Shown here one piece after another: positions 53,250-61,788 of a stretch of DNA of 64,000 nt. A program made the translations under genes and the position numbers. Positions within the stretch are counted from its first letter, which is position 1. Each line of letters starts with the position of its first letter. The notes beneath the pieces were generated by a model. It was not told where the DNA came from, ran no database searches, and worked only from the letters and a program-made list of their open reading frames with translations. Source of the DNA: Peteryoungia wuzhouensis (GTDB lineage: Bacteria; Pseudomonadota; Alphaproteobacteria; Rhizobiales; Rhizobiaceae); the NCBI RefSeq assembly GCF_003205195.1, contig NZ_QJRY01000001.1, positions 992,001 to 1,056,000 on the forward strand. The letters are read 5' to 3'.

Positions 53250-53697
53250 CTGTCCCGCCCTCGGATACACCTGACGATGCGATGTCAGGCGAGGCGGGGC
53301 CGGCGCCGGGGTGGCGTGCTGTCGCAGGCACAGACCCCCGGCCCGCTGCAACGGTCTCCCTCCGGACGAAGGGCTTGACGAGGGTGATGGGGTCGGATGC
53401 CCCAAAGCCTGGATACCCTGATCGGAAGGACGTGCCTCAGAGGCACACAGACAAGGCGCCCGCGCTGTCGCGAACACCCAGACAGCGGGGCGAAACAAAC
53501 GGCGGGGATGGACGCCAGGCCGCAAATGGCCAGACGATCATCCCCCGGGCGAGGGTCCCGGTCGGATTGGTGCACCATCCGGCGGGAACCTCCCGGGCCA
53601 CCGGCCAGGCTGAAGCGGCATATTGCGTGCCGCCGCAGCCGGACCCGCGCCCGGTCATTCCTCGGTCCTCGGGTCAAGCCCGAGGATGACGAGGACC
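53250..53697 (+). ncRNA. Candidate structured RNA segment, unidentified
   Basis: No frame in this 450-base stretch looks like protein, but it is packed with stable inverted repeats. CCCGCC(C)TCG pairs with CGAGGCGGG around CCTGAC-8-GTCAGG (53254-53298). A nested hairpin at 53544-53597 has arms CCCGGG..GG..TCCCG..CGGAT against ATCCG..CGGGA..CC..CCCGGG. CGCTGTC/GACAGCG and GTGCCTC/GAGGCAC also occur. TAGAAT at 53239-53244 could be a -10 box. Motifs of RNase P RNA, tmRNA and SRP RNA were looked for and not found. It might instead be compacted repeats; strand is uncertain. Confidence 0.33.
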
Positions 53698-53882
53698 GTC
53701 GCCGCCTTGTCAGAGGGACGCATGCAGCGGGAATAGACGTCGAACGAGGCGCCGGAAGGAGCCACATACATTACTTAGACAGGTTGCTTCTGGCGCCTCG
53801 TCCGAGACAAGCATGGCCATCCCCGGAGGGAGTTGATCCCGACCGGCGGCGAAGCTTGGGTTTTTTGACAGTGATACATCAC

Positions 53883-53931
53883 CCCTCACCCTGAGGTGCC
53901 CGACACCGTCGGGCCTCGAAGGACGAGGCCA
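53883..53931. repeat. Double-hairpin repeat, copy 1
   Basis: The unit reads CTGAGGTGCC, then stem GCCCGAC-ACC-GTCGGGC (53898-53914), then GGCCTCG-AAGGA-CGAGGCC. It is the first of three copies in 170 bases; the stem sequence differs between copies but stays fully paired. Confidence 0.65.
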
Positions 53932-53940
53932 CCCCGCCAC

Positions 53941-53989
53941 CCCTCATGCTGAGGTGCCGGGCAACGCCCGGCCTCGAAGCACGAGGCCA
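53941..53989. repeat. Double-hairpin repeat, copy 2
   Basis: The same unit begins CCTCATGCTGAGGTGCC. Its first stem is GCCGGGC-AAC-GCCCGGC (53956-53972) and the second GGCCTCG-AAGCA-CGAGGCC. It is a direct tandem neighbour of copy 1. Confidence 0.65.
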
Positions 53990-54010
53990 CCGATACAGCA
54001 ACCAAGAGGG

Positions 54011-54055
54011 ATGCTTCGAGGCCCTCGCCATGCGAGGGCACCTCAGCATGAGGGG
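54011..54055. repeat. Double-hairpin repeat, copy 3 (inverted)
   Basis: This copy lies on the opposite strand to copies 1 and 2. Its first stem is GCCCTCGC-CAT-GCGAGGGC (54021-54039), again perfectly paired with a different sequence; the second hairpin is decayed. CCTCAGCATGAGG forms its outer end. Confidence 0.62.
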
Positions 54056-54075
54056 GCCGAGACACAAGCGCGGAG

Positions 54076-54104
54076 CCCCTCTCCCCCCTTGCGGGGGAGA
54101 GGGG
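54076..54104. repeat. 12-base-pair C/G hairpin after the EamA gene
   Basis: CCCCTCTCCCCC (54076-54087) and GGGGGAGAGGGG (54093-54104) form a perfect stem with a 5-base loop, 11 bases past the stop of the minus-strand EamA gene. It may serve as that gene's 3' boundary. The same module occurs near 11.2 kb. Confidence 0.6.
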
Positions 54105-54114
54105 AGATGGCGTC

Positions 54115-55029
54115 TCACACCAACACCAGCAACAACACCCCAAGCACGATCAACCCACATCCCGCCACCTCCAGCCGGTTGATCCGCTCCTTGAAAAACA
54201 GGACCGACGAGGCAAAGGTGAAGAGCATCTCTACCTGGGCCAGCGCCTTGACCACCGCCACCTGCTGCAGGGTCATGGCGATGAACCAGCCGAAGGAGGC
54301 CGTCGCGCCGACGAAGCCGACGAGCGCGCTGATCGTCCAGGCGGCGCGGATGCGGGAAAGCTCCGCCCGGTCTCGCCACAGCATCCAGGCGAGCATCGAG
54401 ACGGTTTGCACAACGATGACCACGCAGAGCGTATAGCCCGCCTGCATTACCGCATCGGGCGCCGGAAGGGTCGGCGCCAGCGACAGGGACGCCGCCCGAT
54501 AGGCGGTGCCGGAGAGGCCGAAGAAGAAGCCGGAGGCGAGGCCGATGAGCGCCGTGCGGCTCACGACCGAGGTCACCAGAGCGGAGGGCGTCAGCGTGGT
54601 GCGGGCCACCGAAATCAGCATGACCCCGGCAATCGAGACGAGGATCGCGGCAAAGGTGCCGGCGGTCACTGTCTCACCGAAGAAGATCAGCGCAATCAGC
54701 GCTGCCTGGGCCGGCTCGGTGCGGGAATAGGCGGTGCCGACGGCGAAGTTGCGGAAGGAGAAGAGATGCACCAGCAGAAAGGTCGCGGCGATCTGGGCGA
54801 GCGCACCGATGACCGCCCAGCCGGCAAAGACCAGGCCCGGCACCGGCAAGGGCCGGCCGAAACCCAGATGCAGGATCGCGAGATAGAGGAAGGCGAAGGG
54901 CAGGCCGAAGCCGAAGCGCACAAAGGTGGCCCCTGTCGTGCCCATGCGGCTTTTGAGATGTTTCTGCAGGGCGGAGCGCATATTTTGCAGGAAGGCGCTG
55001 CCGATGGTGATGATGGCCCAGAATTCCAT
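54115..55029 (-). CDS. EamA-family (drug/metabolite superfamily) transporter
   Basis: The 304-residue protein has ten predicted membrane helices in two EamA halves: ILHLGFGRPLPVPGLVFAGWAVIGALAQIAATFLLVHLFSFRNFAVGTAYSRTEPAQAALIALIFFGE and IRAAWTISALVGFVGATASFGWFIAMTLQQVAVVKALAQVEMLFTFASSVLFFKERI. The two conserved Glu residues at the end of the repeat helices (FFGE, FFKE) are present. Substrate is unknown. It is monocistronic, ending beside the palindromic repeat nest. The short N-terminus (MEFWAIITIGSAFLQNMRSALQKHLK) matches relatives, so the ATG at 55029 is likely correct. Confidence 0.85.
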   Translation of the reverse strand: MEFWAIITIGSAFLQNMRSALQKHLKSRMGTTGATFVRFGFGLPFAFLYLAILHLGFGRPLPVPGLVFAGWAVIGALAQIAATFLLVHLFSFRNFAVGTAYSRTEPAQAALIALIFFGETVTAGTFAAILVSIAGVMLISVARTTLTPSALVTSVVSRTALIGLASGFFFGLSGTAYRAASLSLAPTLPAPDAVMQAGYTLCVVIVVQTVSMLAWMLWRDRAELSRIRAAWTISALVGFVGATASFGWFIAMTLQQVAVVKALAQVEMLFTFASSVLFFKERINRLEVAGCGLIVLGVLLLVLV

Positions 55030-55355
55030 GGGGGATCGATCCGGAAAGATGTGCGGGCGTCATGGACGCCGCGACGACGACGAAAGCTTTGGGTGGAAAT
55101 GGCCCCGACGAGGCCCGGATCAGGCCGAGCGGTGGCGGATCGTGCCGGAGGCGATGGGATGGAAACGGCATGGCAGACGCTTGCGATCCTGGAGGATCAC
55201 ACTGGCCTTGCCGGTCCGGATCGACATCTTCTTTTCCATGCGTTCGCAATAGCACTTCCCGAAGCGCCAACCAATCCTATTTCCTCGATAGCCGTTCAAG
55301 CCACGCCGTCATGGCGCCCCGTTGCATCCTCTGAGGCTTCTGCCATAAGGACCCG
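55030..55355. other. Divergent intergenic region, no gene seen
   Basis: These 326 bases separate the minus-strand EamA gene from the plus-strand HAD gene. Open frames on both strands are biased to Arg, Pro and Ser and lack ribosome sites, so I do not call a gene. Promoters for both flanking genes should be here. Confidence 0.45.
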
Positions 55356-56075
55356 ATGACCAAACCTGCCAAGCTCCCCTCGCCCGATGATTTTGCCCAT
55401 GTGCGTGACTGGGTCTTCGACCTCGACAACACGCTCTATCCGCATCACATCAACCTTTTCGCGCAGATTGACACGAACATGACCGCCTTCGTGGCGGAGC
55501 TGCTGCAGGTCGACCCGGTCGAGGCCAAGGTGCTGCAGAAGCGTTATTACCACGAGCATGGAACGACGCTCGCCGGCCTGATGCTGCATCACAAGGTCGA
55601 TCCCAATGCCTTTCTCGAAAAGGCGCATGCGATCGACTATTCGATGCTCCTGCCCGACGAGGCGCTGGGCAATGCCATCAAGCGGCTGCCGGGGCGGAAA
55701 TTCATTTTCACCAATGGCACGGTGGCGCATGCGCAGGATGCGGCGCGCGCACTCGGCATCCTTGACCATTTCGACGACATCTTCGACATCGTGGCGGCCG
55801 ACTACGTGCCGAAGCCGGCAGGCGCCACCTATGACAAGTTCGCCAGCCTCAACCGCATCGACACGAAACATGCCGCGATGTTCGAGGATCTGCCGCGCAA
55901 TCTCGAAGTGCCGAAGGCGCTCGGCATGAAGACGGTGCTTTTGGTCCCGCGCAATCTGGAAACGGCGCTGCTCGAAACCTGGGAGCGGGTCGAGCATCTC
56001 GACGGTGACAATGTCGACTACATGACCGACGATCTCGCCGGCTTTCTCGGCCAGGTGCTGGGAGATGCCGCCTGA
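55356..56075 (+). CDS. HAD-family pyrimidine 5'-nucleotidase
   Basis: The 239-residue HAD hydrolase has motif I VFDLDNTLY with the nucleophile Asp22 and acid Asp24, motif II IFTNGT near residue 118, motif III KPAGATYDKF near residue 151, and motif IV MFEDLPRNLEVPKALG near residue 169. The YPHHINLFAQIDTNMTAFV and KRYYHEHGTTLAGL cap stretches are typical of the yeast Sdt1-like pyrimidine 5'-nucleotidases, which remove phosphate from UMP or CMP and related or damaged nucleotides. It is cytoplasmic and appears monocistronic. The start has a weak ribosome site (TAAGGACCCG). Confidence 0.86.
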   Translation: MTKPAKLPSPDDFAHVRDWVFDLDNTLYPHHINLFAQIDTNMTAFVAELLQVDPVEAKVLQKRYYHEHGTTLAGLMLHHKVDPNAFLEKAHAIDYSMLLPDEALGNAIKRLPGRKFIFTNGTVAHAQDAARALGILDHFDDIFDIVAADYVPKPAGATYDKFASLNRIDTKHAAMFEDLPRNLEVPKALGMKTVLLVPRNLETALLETWERVEHLDGDNVDYMTDDLAGFLGQVLGDAA

Positions 56076-56186
56076 ATTTAGCGGAAGCTTACGAAAGTTT
56101 CATGCGCCTTACGGATCGTTAAGTAGGCCAGCGGGGCGGCAGGCCGTAGAGTTCTTCCATAGACCCAGTCTTTGAAAGGACCACAG

Positions 56187-56897
56187 ATGAACGGCAGAAC
56201 CATCACCTTGGCCACCCTTGCGGCGTCTCTCCTGGTCGGCACTGCGGCCGGCAGCGCCTTTGCCCAGGATCGCGGCGAGCGGCGCGGTCCGCCGCGCGGC
56301 GGCCCCGAAGTCATGTTCGTCCGCATGCTGCAGCAGTTCGACACGAACAAGGACGGCAAGATCGAGAAGGCCGAAGCAACGGCCGGCAGCGAGGCGCTGT
56401 TCACGCAGATCGATGCGGACAATGACGGCTCGATCACGCCGGGCGAAATGCGCCAGCATCGCCAGGCCATGCGGGCGGAAATTCTGAAGGCCCGCGCCGA
56501 AATGAAGGCCGGCACGGCTGCAAAGCCGGGTGACGCAGCCGCCGTTCCCCCTGCCCCGCCGGCGCCGGGCGAAGTGCCCAAGGACATGGCCGATGCCGGT
56601 CCCGATGCGATGGCTCCCGACAATATGGCCGGTGGCCCGCGCCATGAGGGCAAACACCATGACGGCAAGCGCCATGGCTGGCACAATGAGCGGGCCGAGC
56701 GCGGCGAAGGTCGCCGCGAACACGGCATGGGCGGCCCTGCCCGCATGATGCGGGTGGCCGACAAGGACGAAAACGGCCAGATCAGCAAGGCCGAGGCCAT
56801 CGCCTTGGGCGACCGGATGTTCGAGCGCATGGACCGCAACAAGGACGGCGTGATCAGCGTCGACGACATGCCAAAGCGGCCGGTGATGTTCCGCTAA
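56187..56897 (+). CDS. Exported EF-hand calcium-binding protein
   Basis: The 236-residue protein has a signal peptide (cleavage near AFA-QD, residue 26) and four EF-hand loops in two pairs: DTNKDGKIEKAE (from residue 52) and DADNDGSITPGE, then DKDENGQISKAE and DRNKDGVISVDD near the end. Between them is a Pro/Ala-rich stretch and a His-rich one (RHEGKHHDGKRHGWHNERAERGEGRREHG). It should bind Ca2+, and perhaps another metal through the His tract, in the periplasm. AAAGGA lies before the ATG at 56187. It is monocistronic, with a hairpin after the stop. Confidence 0.86.
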   Translation: MNGRTITLATLAASLLVGTAAGSAFAQDRGERRGPPRGGPEVMFVRMLQQFDTNKDGKIEKAEATAGSEALFTQIDADNDGSITPGEMRQHRQAMRAEILKARAEMKAGTAAKPGDAAAVPPAPPAPGEVPKDMADAGPDAMAPDNMAGGPRHEGKHHDGKRHGWHNERAERGEGRREHGMGGPARMMRVADKDENGQISKAEAIALGDRMFERMDRNKDGVISVDDMPKRPVMFR

Positions 56898-56940
56898 GCC
56901 GGAGCCGACTGCCGAACGACCAGACCGAACACGCGATGGA

Positions 56941-56965
56941 GCGGCCCTTTACGGGGCCGCTTCTG
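56941..56965 (+). terminator. Terminator after the EF-hand gene
   Basis: GCGGCCC (56941-56947) and GGGCCGC (56954-56960) form a 7-base-pair stem, followed by TTCTG. It overlaps the last codons of the minus-strand LOG gene, and the T-run is short. Confidence 0.45.
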
Positions 56966-57827
56966 CGTTGAGGTCGTAGAAGTCGGCGATGATCTGCCAG
57001 GCTTCCTCCGCCGTTTCGGCGAAGTGCAGCAATTGCAGATCTTCCGGTGCGATGGTGCCGAAATTGGCGAGCGCTTCGAAGTTGATAATGTCGTGCCAGA
57101 AGGCCTTGGAAAAGAGGATGAGCGGGATCGGCGCCATGCGCTTGGTCTGGATCAGCGTCACGGCTTCAAAAAACTCGTCCAGCGTGCCGAAACCGCCGGG
57201 GAAGATGGTGATCGCCTTGGCGCGCATCAAAAAATGCATCTTGCGGATGGCGAAATAGTGGAAGTTGAAGCTGAGCTCGGGCGTGACGTAAGGGTTCGGC
57301 GCCTGCTCATGCGGGAGCACGATGTTGAGGCCAATCGAGGGCGCGCCGACATCGGCGGCACCGCGATTGCCCGCTTCCATGACACCCGGGCCACCGCCGG
57401 TTACGACGACATATTCGTGATAGTCGCTGCTCTTCGACTGGTTGGAACACAGCTGGGCAAAGCGGCGGGCCTGATCGTAATAGATCGAGGCATTCTCCAG
57501 GTTCTTCTTCTGGATATCGTTTTTCGCCGCCCAGGCCTCTTGGCCGGGCGCCGGGATGCGCGCGCCGCCAAACATGACGACCGTCGACTTGATGTTGCGC
57601 TCGGTGAGAATCATCTCGGTTTTCAGCAATTCCAGCTGCAGGCGCACCGGGCGCAACTCCTCGCGGCAGAGGAATTCATCGTCGACATAGGCGAGCGTGT
57701 AGGACGAAGACGCGGATTGCGGCGTGCGCGGGATGACCTGCGCGGTCTGGCGATCGGTGGATGAATCCTTCAACGGATCCCAGGAGCCGTCCTTGCGCCG
57801 ATGTTTGCCGTTTTTCAGTCTCGCCAT
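56949..57827 (-). CDS. LOG-family Rossmann-fold protein (TIGR00730)
   Basis: The 292-residue protein carries the two LOG signatures: GGGPGVMEAGNRGA (about residue 122) and PGGFGTLDEFFEAVTLIQT (about residue 195), the latter being the PGGxGTxxE motif. Stand-alone LOG proteins act as cytokinin-activating phosphoribohydrolases or nucleotide hydrolases. The extended N-terminal region with basic and Ser-rich segments is longer than in small LOG proteins. AAAGGAAC precedes the ATG at 57827. It is convergent with the EF-hand gene and divergent from dapD. Confidence 0.85.
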   Translation of the reverse strand: MARLKNGKHRRKDGSWDPLKDSSTDRQTAQVIPRTPQSASSSYTLAYVDDEFLCREELRPVRLQLELLKTEMILTERNIKSTVVMFGGARIPAPGQEAWAAKNDIQKKNLENASIYYDQARRFAQLCSNQSKSSDYHEYVVVTGGGPGVMEAGNRGAADVGAPSIGLNIVLPHEQAPNPYVTPELSFNFHYFAIRKMHFLMRAKAITIFPGGFGTLDEFFEAVTLIQTKRMAPIPLILFSKAFWHDIINFEALANFGTIAPEDLQLLHFAETAEEAWQIIADFYDLNAEAAP

Positions 57828-57967
57828 GCTTGTTCCTTTCCGACGCGCAAGGCCGCCAGACGCTGTTTTCATGCAGCGACTTATGCGCTAGAGCTTTGCG
57901 CGAATTTTCGATCAGATCCTGATCGCTTCCATCCCCAAGGTTAGACAACGAAGTTTAAGGAATTCAG

Positions 57968-58825
<858 letters not shown>

Positions 58826-58834
58826 TTGCATGCG

Positions 58835-58865
58835 AGGGCGCCGGTTCCGGCCGGCGCCCTTCTCC
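58835..58865 (+). terminator. Terminator after dapD
   Basis: AGGGCGCCGG (58835-58844) and CCGGCGCCCT (58851-58860) form a perfect 10-base-pair stem with a 6-base loop, 9 bases after the dapD stop, followed by TCTCC. The T-run is weak. Confidence 0.62.
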
Positions 58866-58982
58866 ACCGGTCCGGCTGTGCGACACTTCTGTCGCTGCAC
58901 ACGAGATGACACCGCCGTAGCCTTCGGCTAAGTCTCGGCAAGGACCCGTTTTCTCACCGACGCACAGCCCAGATAGACCGCC

Positions 58983-60176
58983 ATGAACGCCACCAGCCCC
59001 GTCGATGTTCTCCAAGCCCTGATCCGCTGCCCGTCGGTCACGCCGGCCGAAGGCGGTGCGCTTTCGGTGCTGGAGGACCTGTTGAAGCCGCTCGGCTTTG
59101 CCGTCGACCGGATGGTCGAGCGCGATGTGGATACGCCCGACATCGAGAACCTTTATGCCCGCGCCGGCACCGATGGTCCGCATCTGATGTTTGCCGGCCA
59201 CAGCGACGTGGTGCCCGTCGGCGACGAGGCCGACTGGTCGGCCGGGCCGTTCTCCGGCGAGGTGCGCGACGGCATGCTCTTCGGCCGGGGCGCCGTCGAC
59301 ATGAAGGGCGGGATTGCCTGCTTCATCTCGGCTTATGCGCGGCTGGTGGACGCCGGCAAGGTGCCGCAGGGTTCCGTTTCGCTGCTGATCACCGGCGACG
59401 AAGAGGGACCGGCCGTCAATGGCACGGTGAAGCTTCTGCAATGGGCGGCCGCACGCGGCGAGCGCTGGGATGCCTGCCTGGTGGGCGAGCCGACCAATCC
59501 CGACACGCTGGGCGACATGATCAAGATCGGCCGGCGCGGATCGGTTTCCGGCACGGTGACCGTGCGCGGCGTGCAGGGCCATGCCGCCTATCCGCATCTT
59601 GCCGACAGCCCCGTGCGCGGCGCGCTGTCGCTGGCGAAAAGCCTGATGTTCCCGGCCTTCGACGCAGGCACGGAGAACTTCCAGCCGTCGAACCTCGAGG
59701 TGACCTCGATCGATGTCGGCAATGCCGCAACCAATGTCATTCCGGCGACCGCCCGCTTCAAGTTCAACATCCGCTTCAACGACCATTGGGATGCCGAGAG
59801 CGTGCAGGCCGAGATCCTGCGCCGGCTCGATGCGGCAGCGGTCGATCCAGAGCTTCGGCCGGGTCGCGCGGCGATGGCCTATGAAATCGTGTGGTCGGAA
59901 CGGCCGAGCCATGTGTTCCTGACGCGCAGCAACAGCCTGATTTCATCGCTATCGGGGGCTATCGAGACGGTCACAGGTCGGACGCCGAAGCTTTCGACCA
60001 CTGGCGGCACATCGGATGCGCGTTTCATCAAGGATTATTGCCCTGTCGTGGAGTTCGGCCTGGTGGGGCAGACCATGCATATGGTCGACGAGCGGGTTTC
60101 GGTTGCCGACCTGGAAACGCTGACGGTGATCTACCAGACCTTCATCGAGCAGTGGTTCGCCCATGCCCACGCTTAA
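58983..60176 (+). CDS. dapE: Succinyl-diaminopimelate desuccinylase
   Basis: The 397-residue metallopeptidase removes succinate from succinyl-diaminopimelate, giving LL-diaminopimelate for lysine and cell wall. Zinc-site motifs of the M20 family are present: FAGHSDVVPVGDE near residue 70, GAVDMKGGIACF near 102, ITGDEEGPAVNGT near 137 with the catalytic Glu pair, VGEPT near 166, and a late LVGQTMHMVDE His. The dimerisation domain (GSVSGTVTVRGVQGHAAYPHLADSPV) lies between. It overlaps the next gene by 14 bases. Confidence 0.95.
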   Translation: MNATSPVDVLQALIRCPSVTPAEGGALSVLEDLLKPLGFAVDRMVERDVDTPDIENLYARAGTDGPHLMFAGHSDVVPVGDEADWSAGPFSGEVRDGMLFGRGAVDMKGGIACFISAYARLVDAGKVPQGSVSLLITGDEEGPAVNGTVKLLQWAAARGERWDACLVGEPTNPDTLGDMIKIGRRGSVSGTVTVRGVQGHAAYPHLADSPVRGALSLAKSLMFPAFDAGTENFQPSNLEVTSIDVGNAATNVIPATARFKFNIRFNDHWDAESVQAEILRRLDAAAVDPELRPGRAAMAYEIVWSERPSHVFLTRSNSLISSLSGAIETVTGRTPKLSTTGGTSDARFIKDYCPVVEFGLVGQTMHMVDERVSVADLETLTVIYQTFIEQWFAHAHA

Positions 60177-60759
60177 GGAAATCGAGATCTACCTGAAGGG
60201 CCTGTGGCTGCTGGTGAAGCAGGACCCGGCGGGGTTTGCCCATCTCGATTTCAGCGACCGGGGAGCCGCGCGCTCCTTCTGGTCGATCGCCTGGGCGTTG
60301 CCGGCAATCCTTCTCTCGTTCGCCTGGTGGCGTGTGCTGTTTCTCGAGGGCCAGCCGACAGGCACGGCAACCGGGCTCTTGTTCTTCTTTCGGCTGACCC
60401 TGGTGGAAGCGGCGAACTGGCTGGTGCCGGTCATTCTGCTGGGCGTGTTGTGCTGGATGGTCGGGCTCGGCGAAAAATTCGCCGCGCTTGTGGTGGTGAC
60501 GAACTGGCTGGCTTTGCCGGCCTCTTACGCCTATGGCCTGCTGGTGCTGATCATGATGCTGCTGCCCAGCCTCAGCGGACTGGTGGCGCTTCTCTGGTTC
60601 CTGCTGATGGTGACGCTGATTGCCATCCTGTTCCGGATCGTCCGGATGATCATCGGCGATCACCTGCTGACGGTGTCGACGATCATCATGGTGGTGCTGG
60701 TGCCCTCAATGATCCTGGCGGAAGTGCTGGAACGTTATCTCGGCGTTTATCCGGGCTGA
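60163..60759 (+). CDS. Unknown integral membrane protein following dapE
   Basis: The 198-residue protein has about five membrane helices (SIAWALPAILLSFAWWRVLFL; LVEAANWLVPVILLGVLCWMV; FAALVVVTNWLALPASYAYGLLVLIMMLLP; LVALLWFLLMVTLIAILFRIV; HLLTVSTIIMVVLVPSMILAEVL). The layout is like Yip1-type membrane proteins, but I cannot assign a function. Its start overlaps dapE by 14 bases, so it is co-translated. The same dapE-membrane protein pairing is familiar in rhizobial genomes. Role in wall synthesis is not shown. Confidence 0.75.
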   Translation: MPTLKEIEIYLKGLWLLVKQDPAGFAHLDFSDRGAARSFWSIAWALPAILLSFAWWRVLFLEGQPTGTATGLLFFFRLTLVEAANWLVPVILLGVLCWMVGLGEKFAALVVVTNWLALPASYAYGLLVLIMMLLPSLSGLVALLWFLLMVTLIAILFRIVRMIIGDHLLTVSTIIMVVLVPSMILAEVLERYLGVYPG

Positions 60760-60922
60760 GGCCCTTCTTCACAGAAGTCCGGACGCAACATCGCTTCACA
60801 CTTTTGACGGCCTATCCCTTTAGCGTCGGCTCTACCGAATATTGATGACCAATGAAAATCTCTAAGCTACTGATTTAAATAGGCTTATTCGATTTTGTTG
60901 GGGCCGGTATGGGCGATAGAAA

Positions 60923-60967
60923 TTGACTTTCTTCCTGATTGGGTTACGTTGTATTTCACTGAAATAC
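60923..60967 (+). promoter_or_regulatory. Promoter and operator of the ParDE-like module
   Basis: TTGACT (60923-60928), 16 bases, TACGTT (60945-60950) form a plausible promoter. Directly after it, GTATTTC (60951-60957), ACT, GAAATAC (60961-60967) is a perfect 17-base palindrome covering the expected start of transcription, 13 bases before the antitoxin ATG. Ribbon-helix-helix antitoxins repress from such sites. Confidence 0.62.
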
Positions 60968-60980
60968 GGAGCTCCTGGCC

Positions 60981-61259
60981 ATGTTGAACAACGAAAAAAC
61001 CCAGGTTTCCTTGCGCCTGCCATCGAACCTGGTTGCCAAATTCGATGAAATCGCGAGGCTCCTTGATCGGGATCGGACTTGGGTGATGCAGAAAGCCCTC
61101 GGCCAATATCTGGCAGGTGAAGGTGCTGAAGTTCTCAGGGATGCCCAAGGCATCGCTGAACTGGATAGCGGCGAAAGTGTCGATCTTGAAGACGTGCTTG
61201 ATAAGGCTCGAACTATCGTTGATGCAGCCGAATACCGACGCAGCCAGCGGGCTGGTTGA
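60981..61259 (+). CDS. Ribbon-helix-helix (CopG/ParD-type) antitoxin
   Basis: The 92-residue protein starts with a ribbon-helix-helix DNA-binding domain: TQVSLRLPSNLVAKFDEIARLLDRDRTWVMQKALGQYLA. The C-terminal half (AQGIAELDSGESVDLEDVLDKARTIVDAAEYRRSQRAG) is the acidic, helical toxin-binding part. GGAG lies 9 bases before the ATG. Its stop overlaps the toxin start (TGATG). It should block the toxin and repress the operon through the palindrome upstream. Confidence 0.82.
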   Translation: MLNNEKTQVSLRLPSNLVAKFDEIARLLDRDRTWVMQKALGQYLAGEGAEVLRDAQGIAELDSGESVDLEDVLDKARTIVDAAEYRRSQRAG

Positions 61260-61627
61260 TGCCTCCTGTCCGTTTATCCAAGAGTGCAGAACGCTGGTTC
61301 CTCAACAAGGTTATCGAACTTGCTGAGGTGAACCCCGCTGCGGCCAGAAAGCTCATCGAGCGTCTGGAGAGGCAGAAGGACCTTCTTTCGTCATTCCCGC
61401 AAATGACCGAGAAAGGTGTTCTGGAAGGTACACGCAAAGTGAGTATGCCGCCTCTGGTGCTCACGATCCGCGCACGCGAGGGCATGGTTGAGATTGCGGC
61501 AATGAGAGACGCACGGCAGAAGGACGCATATACGCCTGACGAACTTGCTGCCGACTATGACAATAGTGATGACGAAGACAACGAGGATACACATAGCGGC
61601 GTCGCGAAGCCAGGGCCTCGGTCTTGA
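61259..61627 (+). CDS. RelE/ParE-type toxin with an acidic tail
   Basis: The 122-residue protein has a RelE/ParE fold: VRLSKSAERWFLNKVIELAEVNPAAARKLIERLERQKDLLSSFPQM, then GTRKVSMPPLVLTIRAREGMVEIAAMRDARQK, the closing strand being the usual site of the active residues. ParE types poison DNA gyrase; RelE types cut mRNA on the ribosome. Which applies here is not clear. The last 25 residues (DYDNSDDEDNEDTHSGVAKPGPRS) are very acidic and are absent from typical members of 95-100 residues. The start overlaps the antitoxin stop. Confidence 0.78.
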   Translation: MPPVRLSKSAERWFLNKVIELAEVNPAAARKLIERLERQKDLLSSFPQMTEKGVLEGTRKVSMPPLVLTIRAREGMVEIAAMRDARQKDAYTPDELAADYDNSDDEDNEDTHSGVAKPGPRS

Positions 61628-61788
61628 ATGGGTTGTCAGTGAGTAGCGAATACGAAAGCCGACCGTGATTTGGCCAGGACAGGGCGTGGCGGTACGCTTC
61701 ATCGATAGACGCGTCGTTCTGGCGCAACGTATTCGGGGTCGAGCAGTTTCTGCGCAAAGACATTGGGAACGCCCTTAGCCGGAATTGC

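Noticed and set aside
53250..53697. RNase P RNA, tmRNA or SRP RNA
   Set aside because: The GAGGAAAGTCCGG core of RNase P RNA, a tmRNA tag or acceptor half, and the CAGGTCCGGAAGGAAGCAGC loop of SRP RNA were not found on either strand.
53244..53767. Several overlapping frames of 73-160 codons on both strands
   Set aside because: All are rich in Arg, Pro and Ser, clash with strong inverted repeats and lack ribosome sites. They are better explained by structured or repeated DNA.
60163..61627. Insertion sequence carrying the toxin-antitoxin pair
   Set aside because: No transposase frame, terminal inverted repeats or target duplication is visible around the module.
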